A stretch of 64,000 nucleotides of DNA, from assembly GCA_032622095.1 (NCBI GenBank), contig CP136068.1, positions 3,261,314-3,325,313 on the forward strand. The letters are read 5' to 3'. The position numbers and the translations under genes are program-made. This document shows positions 61,201-64,000 of the stretch, piece after piece (within the stretch, counting starts at the first letter, position 1; each line of letters begins with the position of its first letter). The notes beneath the pieces were generated by a model. The model saw only the letters and a program-made list of their open reading frames with translations. It ran no database searches and was not told where the DNA came from. The DNA comes from Siphonodentalium dalli. Its lineage: Eukaryota; Mollusca; Scaphopoda; Gadilida; Siphonodentaliidae.

Positions 61201-61205
61201 TGCAG
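4194..61205 (+). CDS. HACL1: 2-hydroxyacyl-CoA lyase 1, nine internal exons (partial gene)
   Basis: HACL1 is a thiamine-diphosphate enzyme that cleaves 2-hydroxyacyl-CoA into formyl-CoA and an aldehyde one carbon shorter, in peroxisomal alpha-oxidation of phytanic and 2-hydroxy fatty acids. Exons: 4194-4288, 9841-9953, 11411-11546, 49672-49777, 51030-51113, 53440-53547, 56353-56406, 58785-58885, 61047-61205. All introns are GT-AG, phases join without a stop, and about 318 codons result. In order they encode the end of the N-terminal TPP domain ([14 protein letters not shown]), the central domain ([41 protein letters not shown]) and the C-terminal TPP-binding domain ([43 protein letters not shown]). 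The catalytic-glutamate region, the rest of the TPP/Mg motif and the expected C-terminal peroxisomal signal lie outside the window. Oxalyl-CoA decarboxylase is a relative, but the motif series matches animal HACL1 far better. The coding sequence looks intact and functional despite the repeats. Confidence 0.93.
4289..4963. other. unique AT-rich intron sequence
   Basis: First part of the 5,552-bp intron between exons A and B. Open frames of 60-85 codons on both strands overlap each other and show no family motifs. No repeat structure seen. Confidence 0.4.
4964..6105 (+). repeat. dispersed repeat with 171-bp internal period
   Basis: The block starts ATACGCCCTTTTGAAAAAAA and a GTCCG-rich stretch (about 5005-5040). 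It contains about six diverged copies of a unit of roughly 171 bp, each with TTGTCCGGATGATAACTTTA (starts near 5043, 5215, 5388, 5558, 5730, 5901), and ends AGAGGGCGTATATTGCACGC then TAGCTCTTGTTTAT. ATACGCCCT and AGGGCGTAT form short inverted ends. I know similar GTCCGTCCG-rich repeats from mollusc genomes, but I cannot name the family. The minus-strand open frame at 5597-6163 is a product of the 171-bp (57-codon) period. Confidence 0.7.
6196..6447 (+). mobile_element. degenerate MITE with paired hairpins
   Basis: The left end reads CCCTTCCATGACTGGAGCTT, as in the better preserved copy at 52684. There are two hairpin modules: CCAATGCATTCTCTTATATA with CGAGTCTCCCATAGGG near 6244-6296, and a second near 6320-6395 with the CATATATAAGAGAATG arm. 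A TTTAATGCTGCACCAGCACA tail follows. The right TTAA end has decayed (about 6430-6447). Non-autonomous. Confidence 0.7.
6448..6570 (+). repeat. short dispersed repeat shared with 53.6 kb
   Basis: AAAAGTATACATTG, then TATTATTC and GGAGGG, then AATACAAGTA recur in the same order at about 53604-53685. In both places the block lies downstream of a MITE of the same family, although exon F intervenes at 53.4 kb. It may belong to an older, larger repeat. Confidence 0.45.
6571..6890 (+). repeat. 20-bp tandem repeat, 16 copies
   Basis: Sixteen copies of ATC(A/T)CTGGCTCTAAAGTTTG with an exact 20-bp period. The main variable site is the fourth base (A or T); only the final copies show other changes. Such uniformity suggests recent expansion. 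Confidence 0.95.
6891..7371. other. unique intron sequence
   Basis: Between the 20-bp and 40-bp arrays. It holds a TTATGTCCGCATCCAGGGGG segment and no recognisable gene or RNA. Confidence 0.35.
7372..8297 (+). repeat. 40-bp minisatellite, about 23 copies
   Basis: The unit is CCTGGGACCACAAACTAAGT then ACCCTGCCTTGCTCACCGGA. Variants include GGGCCC/GGACCC/GGGACC, AAACTAAG/AAACAAAG and TCACCGG/TCACTGG/TCAACAG. One shortened unit lies near 7811-7837. It is GC-richer than its surroundings. Because 40 is not a multiple of three, three units (120 bp) read through all phases, and stop-free frames appear on both strands. These are treated as artefacts. Confidence 0.95.
8298..9840. other. unique intron sequence before exon B
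   Basis: AT-rich sequence with a TTA microsatellite (about 9432-9459). Around 8430-9000 base composition is more balanced, with several CG dinucleotides and two TGACGT sites (8513 and 8986). Overlapping open frames there (longest 150 codons, 8541-8993) have no motif I recognise. No RNA gene seen. Confidence 0.4.
9432..9459. repeat. TTA microsatellite
   Basis: About nine perfect ATT/TTA trinucleotide copies. Confidence 0.9.
9841..9953 (+). CDS. HACL1: HACL1 exon B (linker and start of central domain)
   Basis: The acceptor is a T-rich tract ending TATTTTTTAG and the donor is GTAAGG. The exon encodes a cysteine-rich linker ([17 protein letters not shown]) followed by [20 protein letters not shown], the first strand and helix of the central TPP-enzyme domain. 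It is 113 nt long and hands one base to the next exon, forming the glycine of a KGAAYGRAE junction. The linker is the least conserved part of the family, so the identification rests on the second half and on phase. Confidence 0.88.
9954..11226. other. unique intron sequence between exons B and C
   Basis: Mostly AT-rich and non-repetitive. A poly-C run lies at about 11041-11050. A minus-strand open frame at 10081-10284 has no recognisable content. Confidence 0.4.
11227..11336 (-). mobile_element. half copy of the TTAA-type MITE (reverse orientation)
   Basis: On the minus strand the sequence begins TTAACCCTTTCATGGCTGGA, continues GCTTCCTAAAATTTAGC and CTGTGCCAATGC, and then forms one hairpin (TCTTATATATGCGAG and its complement). 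It stops without the second hairpin or right end, so it is a truncated copy. It sits 74 bp upstream of exon C. Confidence 0.7.
11411..11546 (+). CDS. HACL1: HACL1 exon C (central domain)
   Basis: It encodes [20 protein letters not shown] followed by the highly conserved [14 protein letters not shown] segment of the central domain, and ends in KARS plus two bases. The acceptor is GTATCAG. The donor AA|GTAATT is weaker than the GTGAGT donors elsewhere in the gene. The 32-bp megasatellite begins only 34 nt downstream of this donor, so the splice site sits at the edge of a 35-kb array. Confidence 0.93.
11581..47073 (+). repeat. 32-bp intronic megasatellite, about 1,100 copies
   Basis: An uninterrupted head-to-tail array of about 35.5 kb. 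The unit is CCCATAGAGAGCCCCACAT plus AGAGATAGATCAT (32 bp). Variable positions are few and recurrent: CATCCC/CATACC/CATCAC, AGAGAG/AGAGCG/AGAGTG/AGTGAG, GATAGATC/GATATATC, and a 28-bp form lacking four bases (AGAGATATCAT). Every unit keeps the CCCATAG...GCC block and nearly all carry a GATA tetramer. It lies wholly inside the HACL1 intron between exons C and D, starting 34 nt after the donor. It contains nested segmental duplications (see findings). It encodes nothing credible; minus-strand frames such as 26094-26276 are read-through of the unit. Confidence 0.97.
47074..47127. other. array edge
   Basis: Short unique junction (starting AATTTTGGTTACTTTGTGG) between the megasatellite and the next array. 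Confidence 0.4.
47128..47915 (+). repeat. 25-bp array with interspersed longer modules
   Basis: The short unit is CACAAACTTAGCCAGAGTAG then AATGG (25 bp). It alternates with a longer module containing CGGCTGGTCGAGCAGACAGG, GTATACGAACCCCAG and ACCTGGCACACTAGAATGGC (starts near 47213, 47516, 47645, 47774). Copies vary at CACAAA/TACAAA/CGCAAA. The first long module contains a perfect small stem-loop, 47147-47165, like a tRNA T-arm on the minus strand. Confidence 0.88.
47916..48782. other. A-rich unique intron sequence
   Basis: Strongly A-rich on the + strand, with many AAATAAATA-like runs but no regular period that I could follow. No gene seen; open frames on the minus strand reflect T-rich codons. 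Confidence 0.45.
48783..49145 (+). repeat. 51-bp tandem repeat
   Basis: Copies of ACCAGTCACATCGTGTTACA, then TTTTTGTCCCATGGAGAATT, then GACTCTCTTAT (51 bp). Two copies carry the insertion GTATGCATGTTGAAGAGTGA before the next unit. About six full copies. Confidence 0.9.
49242..49671 (+). repeat. 46-bp pyrimidine-rich tandem repeat ending in a splice acceptor
   Basis: Nine to ten copies of TGTTTTTTCACCTCATGCCT, then TTATGCTACC, then TCTTTATGATCTCAGC (46 bp). Each unit has a pyrimidine tract followed by CTCAG, resembling a 3' splice site. The last partial copy reads CTGTTTTTCAG instead of CTGTTTTTTCAC and provides the real acceptor of exon D. The 78-codon open frame ending at 49378 is repeat read-through. 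Confidence 0.92.
49672..49777 (+). CDS. HACL1: HACL1 exon D (central domain)
   Basis: The exon reads [20 protein letters not shown] followed by [15 protein letters not shown], one of the best conserved HACL1 stretches. The acceptor CTGTTTTTCAG is formed inside the last, partial copy of a 46-bp pyrimidine-rich tandem repeat. The donor is GTACAT. The phase joins exon C perfectly (AA plus G gives lysine), which supports a single 38,125-bp intron with no missing exon between them. Confidence 0.95.
49778..50345. other. unique intron sequence
   Basis: AT-rich sequence after exon D. No repeat array or gene seen. Confidence 0.35.
50346..50440 (-). repeat. tRNA-like sequence (SINE head or tRNA pseudogene)
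   Basis: On the minus strand there is an A-box-like TGGTCTTGTGG (50420-50430), an anticodon-arm-like GGACTTTGAGTC resembling tRNA-Gln(TTG), and a perfect B box GGTTCGAATCC (50358-50368). The A-to-B gap of about 52 nt is longer than in standard class I tRNAs. The T-stem has a mismatch and no acceptor stem closes, so a functional tRNA is unlikely. A T-run on the + strand just beyond the B box would be an A-rich segment of a SINE. Confidence 0.55.
50441..51029. other. unique intron sequence
   Basis: AT-rich. ACCGAATTTTCCCTCACGG near 50832 and the TTTCGGTATTCAAACAAAAA stretch near 50903 partly mirror TTTTTTGTTTGAATACCTGA near 50784, forming a weak inverted repeat. No gene seen. Confidence 0.35.
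51030..51113 (+). CDS. HACL1: HACL1 exon E (central domain)
   Basis: This phase-0 exon has 28 codons. It reads [20 protein letters not shown] and then NICSVVCQ, the end of the central domain. The acceptor is CATACACAG and the donor GTGAGT. The 3' end of the exon, with its donor and about 70 bp of intron, is tandemly duplicated 103 bp downstream (see the entry at 51086). Confidence 0.92.
51086..51335 (+). repeat. tandem duplication of exon E 3' end and its donor
   Basis: The segment from TGGAAACATATGCTCTGTAG through the donor CAG|GTGAGT and about 70 bp of intron (51086-51188) is repeated at 51189-51290 with few changes. A third, partial copy follows to about 51335. The second copy retains an intact GTGAGT at 51215. 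Use of this donor would add 101 nt and meet a stop at the start of exon F. Confidence 0.85.
51343..51800 (+). repeat. about 150-bp tandem foldback units (forward array)
   Basis: Three units start at GCAAGCCTGGATATA (51343, 51492, 51643) and a fourth start at 51790 leads into the next element. Each contains CCCATAGAGAGCCCCACATA or a close variant, then GGAGC(T/A)GACGACACTC, CTTCC(C/A)TCTGTGTGAGGC and CTCCCTGTGGGTT. The CCCATAG block and CTCCCTGTGGG form imperfect inverted ends of a foldback of about 90 bp. Confidence 0.85.
51804..52611. mobile_element. foldback element with TAGTGTGTCTG ends, split by a MULE-like insertion
   Basis: The outer ends are inverted: TATAGTGTGTCTGAAATTTG with CAGAATGAGGTC at the left and CCTCATTCTGCAAATG with TCAGACACACTATA at the right. 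The left arm is itself a hairpin (GCAGAATGAGGTCC paired with GGACCTCATTCTGC, 51821-51914). Removing the nested element at 52026-52499 and one target duplication leaves about 325 bp. A sister copy lies at 56692-57113. No coding capacity. Confidence 0.75.
52026..52499. mobile_element. 474-bp Mutator-like foldback MITE with perfect 9-bp TSD
   Basis: Terminal inverted repeats begin GC(T/C)GATGGGGTCATTGTCA and continue through GGCTCCGGTCACATTCGTAG, CCAGCTTTTTAAATCGATCA and CAAATGTAGCCAGCTTTT, about 80 bp on each side. The direct repeat GTGACTAAT flanks it exactly (52017-52025 and 52500-52508). Long TIRs with a 9-bp duplication are typical of Mutator-like (MULE) elements. The unique centre (about 52110-52385) has no transposase, so it is non-autonomous. 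Confidence 0.85.
52684..53408 (+). mobile_element. 725-bp TTAA-type MITE with expanded 96-bp hairpin array
   Basis: Ends are TTAACCCTTCCATGA (52684-52698) and TCATGAAAGGGTTAA (53394-53408), which are piggyBac-like in TTAA target and CCC start. Shorter relatives at 6196 and 60195 have two hairpin modules. Here the module is amplified about six times with an exact 96-bp period: CCAGTGCATTCTCTTATATA, CGAGTCTCCCATTTGG, AGCCTCGCATATATAAGATA, ATACATTGGCCGAACAATAT, TCACGTTGACCCTGTAAG. The 204- and 213-codon frames on the two strands exist only because 96 is a multiple of three. It ends 31 bp before exon F. Confidence 0.85.
53440..53547 (+). CDS. HACL1: HACL1 exon F (linker to C-terminal domain)
   Basis: This phase-0 exon of 36 codons begins [20 protein letters not shown] and contains the [10 protein letters not shown] segment that corresponds to the conserved WW(K/N)xLR motif before the C-terminal domain. 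The acceptor is strongly pyrimidine-rich (TTTCTCTCTTCCTTAG). The donor is GTATTA. The sequence around the WW motif is recognisable, while the first 15 residues are variable in the family. Confidence 0.85.
53548..53992. other. intron sequence with a perfect 20-bp hairpin
   Basis: TGTTCAGATAATAAGTTCAA at 53712-53731 is perfectly inverted at 53746-53765 with a 14-nt loop. Around 53911-53945, GATACATTGTATATATCAAT is an intact paralogue of the site into which the downstream LTR element inserted. Confidence 0.7.
53998..54164 (-). repeat. 3' LTR of the retrotransposon
   Basis: On the minus strand it begins TGTGACATTTAATGC and ends CTAATCATTACA, giving TG...CA ends. A TATA-like TTATATATAA lies at about 54097-54106 and an ATTAAA at about 54030. 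The polypurine tract directly abuts its start. 167 bp is short for an LTR; some bivalve gypsy-type elements also have LTRs of this order. Confidence 0.75.
54165..54176 (-). other. polypurine tract
   Basis: On the minus strand TAAGGGAGGAGA lies directly before the TGTGACA start of the LTR and 16 nt after the pol stop codon, the expected position for plus-strand priming. Confidence 0.7.
54193..54955 (-). pseudogene. retrotransposon integrase fragment (pol remnant)
   Basis: The intact minus-strand frame 54834-54193 covers the end of the integrase catalytic core and the C-terminal region: [20 protein letters not shown] (the usual PYHPxxNGxxE motif, with R in place of G), [16 protein letters not shown], and a tail [12 protein letters not shown] typical of gypsy-type Pol. 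Upstream (54835-54955) more of the core is recognisable in another frame, with a frameshift near 54880. The N-terminal zinc-finger part and the first catalytic residues are absent. It is non-functional as it stands and not a host gene. Confidence 0.8.
54976..55136. other. unique intron sequence
   Basis: Short non-repetitive stretch between the retrotransposon remnant and the next tandem repeat. Confidence 0.3.
55137..55328 (+). repeat. 64-bp tandem repeat, three copies
   Basis: Three copies start at 55137, 55201 and 55265: CATTCTAGCGTGCCATGCAC, GGGTGGCTAACCCTGCCC, GTAGTTACCTCTGAGACACC. Only a handful of substitutions separate them. Confidence 0.9.
55329..55652. other. unique intron sequence
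   Basis: AT-rich, with a short TG/TA-rich run near 55428-55452. No gene seen. Confidence 0.35.
55653..56228 (+). repeat. 72-bp repeat in an alternating 144-bp higher-order pattern
   Basis: The unit is GA(G/T)AAATTATAACATACAAT, CGTTAACATACATAGC, then ATCAATACAAAACGTACAAT and ATCACATAAACAT (72 bp). Two types alternate strictly: A with GCACTAGCAATACTAAATG and B with GCGCGATCAATACAAAACG. The true repeating unit is therefore a 144-bp dimer. The 171- and 216-codon frames on both strands result from the 72-bp period being a multiple of three. Confidence 0.9.
56353..56406 (+). CDS. HACL1: HACL1 exon G (short exon)
   Basis: An 18-codon phase-0 exon, [18 protein letters not shown], matching the conserved PLNYY segment at the start of the C-terminal domain. 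The acceptor is CTCTGTTACAG and the donor GTGAGT. The exon end and donor are repeated 56 bp downstream as a diverged copy. Confidence 0.87.
56389..56486 (+). repeat. tandem copy of exon G 3' end and donor
   Basis: ACTACTATGCTGCCCTTAAC then GAG|GTGAGT (real donor at 56407) recurs 56 bp later as ACTACTACGCTGCCCCTAAT then GAG|GTGAGT (56463), followed in both by a TTGTTATA stretch. Using the second donor would add 56 nt and run into an in-frame TAG in the added sequence. Confidence 0.8.
56692..57113. mobile_element. foldback element, sister of 51804-52611
   Basis: Inverted ends TTAGTGTGCCTGTCATTTGC with AGAATGAGGTCC at the left, and CCTCATTCTACAAATGACAG with ACACACTATAA at the right. Each end carries its own hairpin (56712-56800 and 57008-57092) with GAGGTCCCCAG and its complement, plus the GTGATG(C)TA...TAGCATCAC inner pair at the left. 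About 420 bp, no coding capacity. Confidence 0.75.
57114..57349. other. unique intron sequence
   Basis: AT-rich, with a short direct repeat (CAGACCATG with CCAAGTCACACCTCTA, about 57268-57320). Confidence 0.35.
57350..57410 (+). mobile_element. left-end fragment of the TTAA-type MITE
   Basis: TTAACTCTTACATGATTGGA, GCTTCCTGATATTTTGCG, AAAACCCTATGCCAATG matches the left end of the element at 52684. It stops before the hairpin, where unrelated CG-rich sequence begins. Confidence 0.65.
57455..57640. repeat. CG-rich stretch dense in GCGGTA/TACCGC
   Basis: At least nine copies of GCGGTA or its complement TACCGC in both orientations within about 185 bp, in otherwise AT-rich surroundings. No regular period. 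It could form many alternative stem-loops. Similar CCGCGGTGATACCGGTA sequence appears at the very end of the window (63980-63996). Confidence 0.6.
57641..58784. other. unique intron sequence before exon H
   Basis: AT-rich, no array or gene seen. A CACGTGACGCACGCGCG stretch near 58412 is locally CG-rich. Confidence 0.35.
58785..58885 (+). CDS. HACL1: HACL1 exon H (C-terminal TPP domain)
   Basis: It reads [20 protein letters not shown] followed by [14 protein letters not shown]. The EG(A/S)NTMDIGR segment is a HACL1 hallmark in the pyrophosphate-binding domain. The acceptor is ATGTTACAG and the donor GTGAGT. The final arginine codon is split CG|A across the next intron. Confidence 0.94.
58907..59420 (+). 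repeat. 45-bp tandem repeat with variable insertions
   Basis: The unit is TTAACCCTTTCTATACTAAA then GCATCATTGATGAGTAGTTA then TCTTA (45 bp), about ten copies. Several copies carry CCATAGGAAATGTTCAGATA before the next unit. That segment shares TGTTCAGATAATAAGTT with the hairpin at 53712-53765. Confidence 0.88.
59421..59704. other. unique intron sequence
   Basis: AT-rich sequence between two arrays. A near-duplicate of TCTCCCA(T)TT with AAAGGGTTAATGGATTCTCC near 59550-59600 forms a weak inverted repeat. Confidence 0.3.
59705..60175 (-). repeat. about 141-bp tandem foldback units (reverse array)
   Basis: Four starts of GATCCTATATCCAGGC (CCAGGC at 59721, 59865, 60005, 60145) are the reverse complement of the array at 51343-51800: AACCCACAGGGAGCCTCACA, CAGAGGGAAGCATGC, GTCTGCTCCA, then GGGGCTCTCTATGGGTGCAG. 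The two arrays face each other across 8 kb containing exons F, G and H. Open frames here are repeat read-through. Confidence 0.85.
60195..60444 (+). mobile_element. degenerate copy of the TTAA-type MITE
   Basis: TTAACACTTTCATGACTGGA at the left and ATCATGAAATGGTTTA at the right. Two hairpin modules with AGTTTCCCATAGGGAGCCTC and GGCTCCCTATGGGAGACTCG lie inside, followed by the TTTAATGCTGCACCAGCACA tail seen in the other copies. Both ends have diverged from TTAACCC. Confidence 0.75.
60600..60870. repeat. TTAAGCGC palindromes and a duplicated module
   Basis: Palindromic ATTGCGC(GC)TTAAGCGCAAT-type motifs occur at about 60610, 60640 and 60672, each followed by AAGGA(T/A) or AAGAAT. A module AGAATATT(A/C)GAGAATTTCA, TTCAATTTCGCC, ATTATACCCTCAATTAAATT is present twice (about 60688-60750 and 60790-60850). 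No gene seen. Confidence 0.65.
61047..61205 (+). CDS. HACL1: HACL1 exon I (TPP/Mg-binding motif, last exon in window)
   Basis: It reads [20 protein letters not shown], then a variable stretch, then [27 protein letters not shown] is the first half of the thiamine-diphosphate/Mg binding motif; HACL1 proteins carry GDS here rather than GDG. The acceptor is CTCATTTCAG and the donor GTATTT. The expected following exon, with the NN half of the motif, was not seen before the window ends, so that intron is at least 2.8 kb. Confidence 0.95.
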
Positions 61206-61359
61206 GTATTTTCCATTCTGTAGTTATTCATATGGCACCCTTACATACTGCATTATGATTTCTTAGTGTTGTGTTTACGGTAAATACAATGTGGTAACAA
61301 ATCAGAAGCCCTTCCTCAGAGTTTAACTTTAATTTGTCTTTTCATTCATGAGGCCCCCA

Positions 61360-61455
61360 CCCCCCTGGAATACGGAATACCACTTAACACAGAGGGTGGA
61401 ATAAGGAATACCAGTTAACAGCCATATGGAATACGGAGTACCAGTTAAAATCAGA
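61360..61455 (+). repeat. short GGAATACGGA tandem repeat
   Basis: Three to four diverged copies of TGGAATACGGAATACCAGTT about 30 bp apart, at the start of the last intron. Confidence 0.65.
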
Positions 61456-61577
61456 TAATATAATTTATTGATGACAAAAGGATCTAAAAGGCAACATGAT
61501 AGTAAAACTTGTAATATACAGAGTCATCCCGCAGTGTCCACGTCTAAAATGATGACAAAAATCGCATTTATATTATT

Positions 61578-62700
61578 AGCTCAACTTTACTTTGTAAAGT
61601 TTGAGCTATTGCCATGGCTTTGTCGCCTGTCGTCCGTGTGTGCGTAAGGCGTCAACAATGCAGGCTACAGGTCGTACCTTTGGTCGGATCATTATGAAAT
61701 TTGTCATAGCTGTTGACATCAACATTTAGACCAGAATGATTAATTTTGGGGTGTTTCGGAAAAAAAAACATGGCCGCCAGTGGCCATATTGGATTTCAAA
61801 ATTCAATCCATTAGCACGGGCTACAGGCCGTACTGTTTGTCTGATCATCATGAAATTTGTCACGGATGTTAATATTGACATGTATATGGGAACGAGTAAT
61901 TTTGGGGTCATTCGGCCCAAAACATGGCCGCCAGCAATCATCTTGGATTTTACTCTTTGTATGACTAAATTCTTTAGCATGGGCTCGAGGTCGTAGTTTT
62001 AGTCTGATCATCATAAAATTTGTCATGGCTGTTGAAATTGGAATGTAGATGGGAACGAGTCATTTTGGGGTCATTCGGATAAAAAACATGGCCACCAGCG
62101 GCCATCTTGGATTTCAAAATTTAATCCATTAGCACGAGCCACAGGTCGTACTGTTCTTCTGATCACCATGAAATTTGTCATGGAACGAGTAATTTTGGGG
62201 TCATTCGGCCAAAAAACATGGCTGCCAGTGGCCATCTTGGATTTTACTCTTTGTATGACTAAATTCTTTAGCACGGGCTGCAGGTCCTGCTAGTACTTTT
62301 TTTCTGATCATCATAAAATTTGTCAAAAATGTTAATAATGACATGTAGATGGGAACAAGTCATTTTGGGGTCATTCGGCCAAAAAACATGGTCGCCAGCA
62401 GCCATCTTGGATTTTACTCTTTGTATGACTAAATCCTTTAGCACGGGCTACAGGTCCTACTTTTAGTCTGATCATCATAAAATTTGTCATGTATATTAAC
62501 AATGACAGGTAGATGGGAATGAGTAATTTTGGGGTCATTCGGCCAAAAAACATGGTCGCCAGCAGCCATCTTGGATTTTACTCTTTGTATGACTAAATCC
62601 TTTAGCACGGGCTGCAGGTCCTACTAGTACTTTTAGTTTGATCATCATAAAATTTGTCTAAAATGTTAATAATGACATGTAGATGGGAACAAGTCATATT
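61578..62700 (+). repeat. dispersed repeat with about 160-bp period, seven copies
   Basis: It begins TAGCTCAACTTTACTTTGTA and AAGTTTGAGCTATTGCCATG, which contains a small TTTACTTTGTAAA palindrome. It then repeats a unit of 145-170 bp with GATCATCATGAAATTTGTCA (61687, 61843, 62006, 62161, 62306, 62470, 62640), TTTTGGGGTCATTCGGCC and AAAACATGGCCGCCAG. I know this type of head sequence from bivalve genomes, but I cannot name the family. Minus-strand frames of 60-84 codons are repeat read-through. Confidence 0.75.
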
Positions 62701-63131
62701 TCCGCCAAAGGAAGCCCTCACACTGAACTATATGGATAGATGTCCTGCGTTTGTAAACCATAGCAGAAAAGGGTTAACTTTTTGGTCGCCTATGGTAACT
62801 AATAGTCAGTGGCTTGCCTCGGCATCAGTCACGCATGCGCAGTCCCAATATAATTCACTGTACAGATTGAATTAGCCAGTTTATTTTTCTGCTACCAACC
62901 GAACGGATCATAAGGGAGTATTTTTCCGAATTTGTCGTTTAACAATAGCGACAAATTCAATTTATCGATACAATAATTACTGGTCGCCTACGCGTTCGTT
63001 TTTATAATTATCGTTTCGAATTCACGGACCGTTTCGTTTCAAACATATAATTGGTCGTGTTTTTCGAATAGGCGGCTGACTTCAAAATTTTCGAATATGA
63101 AAATCGACATTTCGCCATAATCAGCCGCCAT
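62701..63131. other. unique intron sequence
   Basis: No gene seen. The stretch 62890-63110 has several TTCGAAT/ATTCGAA-like motifs but no clear period. Confidence 0.35.
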
Positions 63132-63820
63132 TTCAAGGCCTTACGAGGCGCATAGACTACTGTGAACAATTCATCTATGTAATTATTATAGAACCTATAA
63201 GGTATGATATAATTTGTCAGATATAAAAAATGCCACGTGATTCGCTAACGGAAGTCTCCTAATTTCGTGGGAATTTATTTACGCGTGGACATTTATTTAG
63301 CAATAATTACCATCGCTACTGACGCTATCTATCATAATGTTATGAACAACATTCTTTCTCAAAATACTTTGTTGTTTTATGGTTCTATACCACTGATCCA
63401 GATGTGTTGGTCACATTCGAACTTAAAGTTGATAACATCTTGGTTTATCAATGTCAAAAACAGATACCATTTCAAGGCCTTACGAGGCGCACGGATTATT
63501 GTGAGAAATACATCTATGGAATTATTATAGCACCTATAAGGTATGATTGAATTTGTCAGATATCAAAAAATGCCACGTGATTCTCCGCCGGAAATATCAT
63601 AATTTCGTGGGAATTATTTTGACGTTTTAATGCGTGGAAATTTATTTAACAATAATTCCATCGCTACTGACGCTATCTCTCGTCATGTTATGAACAACGT
63701 GCTTTCACATAATACTATGTTTCAATACAAATGATCCAGATGTGTTAATCACGTTTGACCTTGAAGTTGATTACAATCTACCCAAGAATACTGACGGTTG
63801 ATTAGATCTTGGTTTATCAA
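63132..63820 (+). repeat. 339-bp tandem duplication
   Basis: Two copies start at TTCAAGGCCTTACGAGGCGC (63132 and 63471). Shared landmarks are CACCTATAAGGTATGAT or close variants, AAAATGCCACGTGATTC, AATTTCGTGGGAATT, CATCGCTACTGACGCTATCT and GATCCAGATGTGTT. Divergence is visible, so it is not very recent. The 87-codon frame at 63267-63530 spans the junction and looks fortuitous. Confidence 0.85.
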
Positions 63821-64000
63821 TGTCACATGCATAACAATAACTTCATATGACAGTAGTACCGTAGTGCTACGAATAAATCTCAGCCATGTCATAGAGGTAT
63901 GTCGATTAATAGCTACCTTGTATATACCGCTATTCTCAAAGTGATTGACCAGAGAAACGGGGTGATACCCCGGTCTTGGCCGCGGTGATACCGGTAATAA
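63821..64000. other. unique intron sequence at window end
   Basis: Ends in a CG-richer CCGCGGTGATACCGGTA segment related in style to 57455-57640. No exon seen. Confidence 0.3.

Noticed and set aside
61052-61266. Alternative 68-codon plus-strand frame starting in exon I
   Set aside because: It is a shifted frame over exon I; the frame carrying [14 protein letters not shown] is the conserved one.
61578-62700. Possible gene on the minus strand from several similar 60-84-codon frames
   Set aside because: The frames repeat with the roughly 160-bp unit and are interrupted at different points in each copy.

Overview
This is a repeat-saturated, AT-rich animal nuclear window. It holds the middle of one protein-coding gene on the + strand. 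The gene is HACL1 (2-hydroxyacyl-CoA lyase 1), a thiamine-diphosphate enzyme of peroxisomal alpha-oxidation. Nine consecutive internal exons (4194-61205, 956 coding bases) have GT/AG borders, matching phases and no stop codons. The first exons lie before the window and the last ones after it. GT-AG introns of 1.2-38 kb, an animal-type HACL1, and dispersed repeats of a style I associate with bivalve genomes (about 4964-6105 and 61580-62700) suggest a mollusc, probably a bivalve. The species assignment is inference.

Layout. 1-4193: upstream intron with a TTAA-flanked MITE (451-692), a 41-bp satellite (832-2752) and a 46-bp satellite (3127-3812). 4194-11546: exons A-C, with a 171-bp-period dispersed repeat, a 20-bp array and a 40-bp array between A and B. 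11547-49671: one 38-kb intron. It is dominated by a 32-bp megasatellite of about 1,100 copies (11581-47073) that starts 34 nt after the splice donor. Three further arrays follow it, and the last runs into the next acceptor. 49672-61205: exons D-I, separated by introns carrying nested foldback elements, a TTAA-type MITE with an internally expanded hairpin, an internally deleted Ty3/gypsy-type LTR retrotransposon and several more tandem arrays. 61206-64000: start of the next intron, with a roughly 160-bp-period repeat and a 339-bp tandem duplication.

The most striking pattern is a 20-bp block (CCCATAGAGAGCCCCACATA and close variants). It occurs in the 41-bp satellite, the 32-bp megasatellite, two oppositely oriented arrays of about 147 and 141 bp (51.34-51.80 and 59.71-60.15 kb), and, in a diverged form, at the apex of the MITE hairpin. 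This suggests that the window's satellites grew from one family of foldback elements. The megasatellite itself carries nested segmental duplications with exact offsets of 3,960, 6,740/6,804 and 17,632 bp.

No other protein-coding gene, rRNA gene or CRISPR array is supported. The remaining long open frames are by-products of tandem repeats, often with units divisible by three, or remnants of the retrotransposon.
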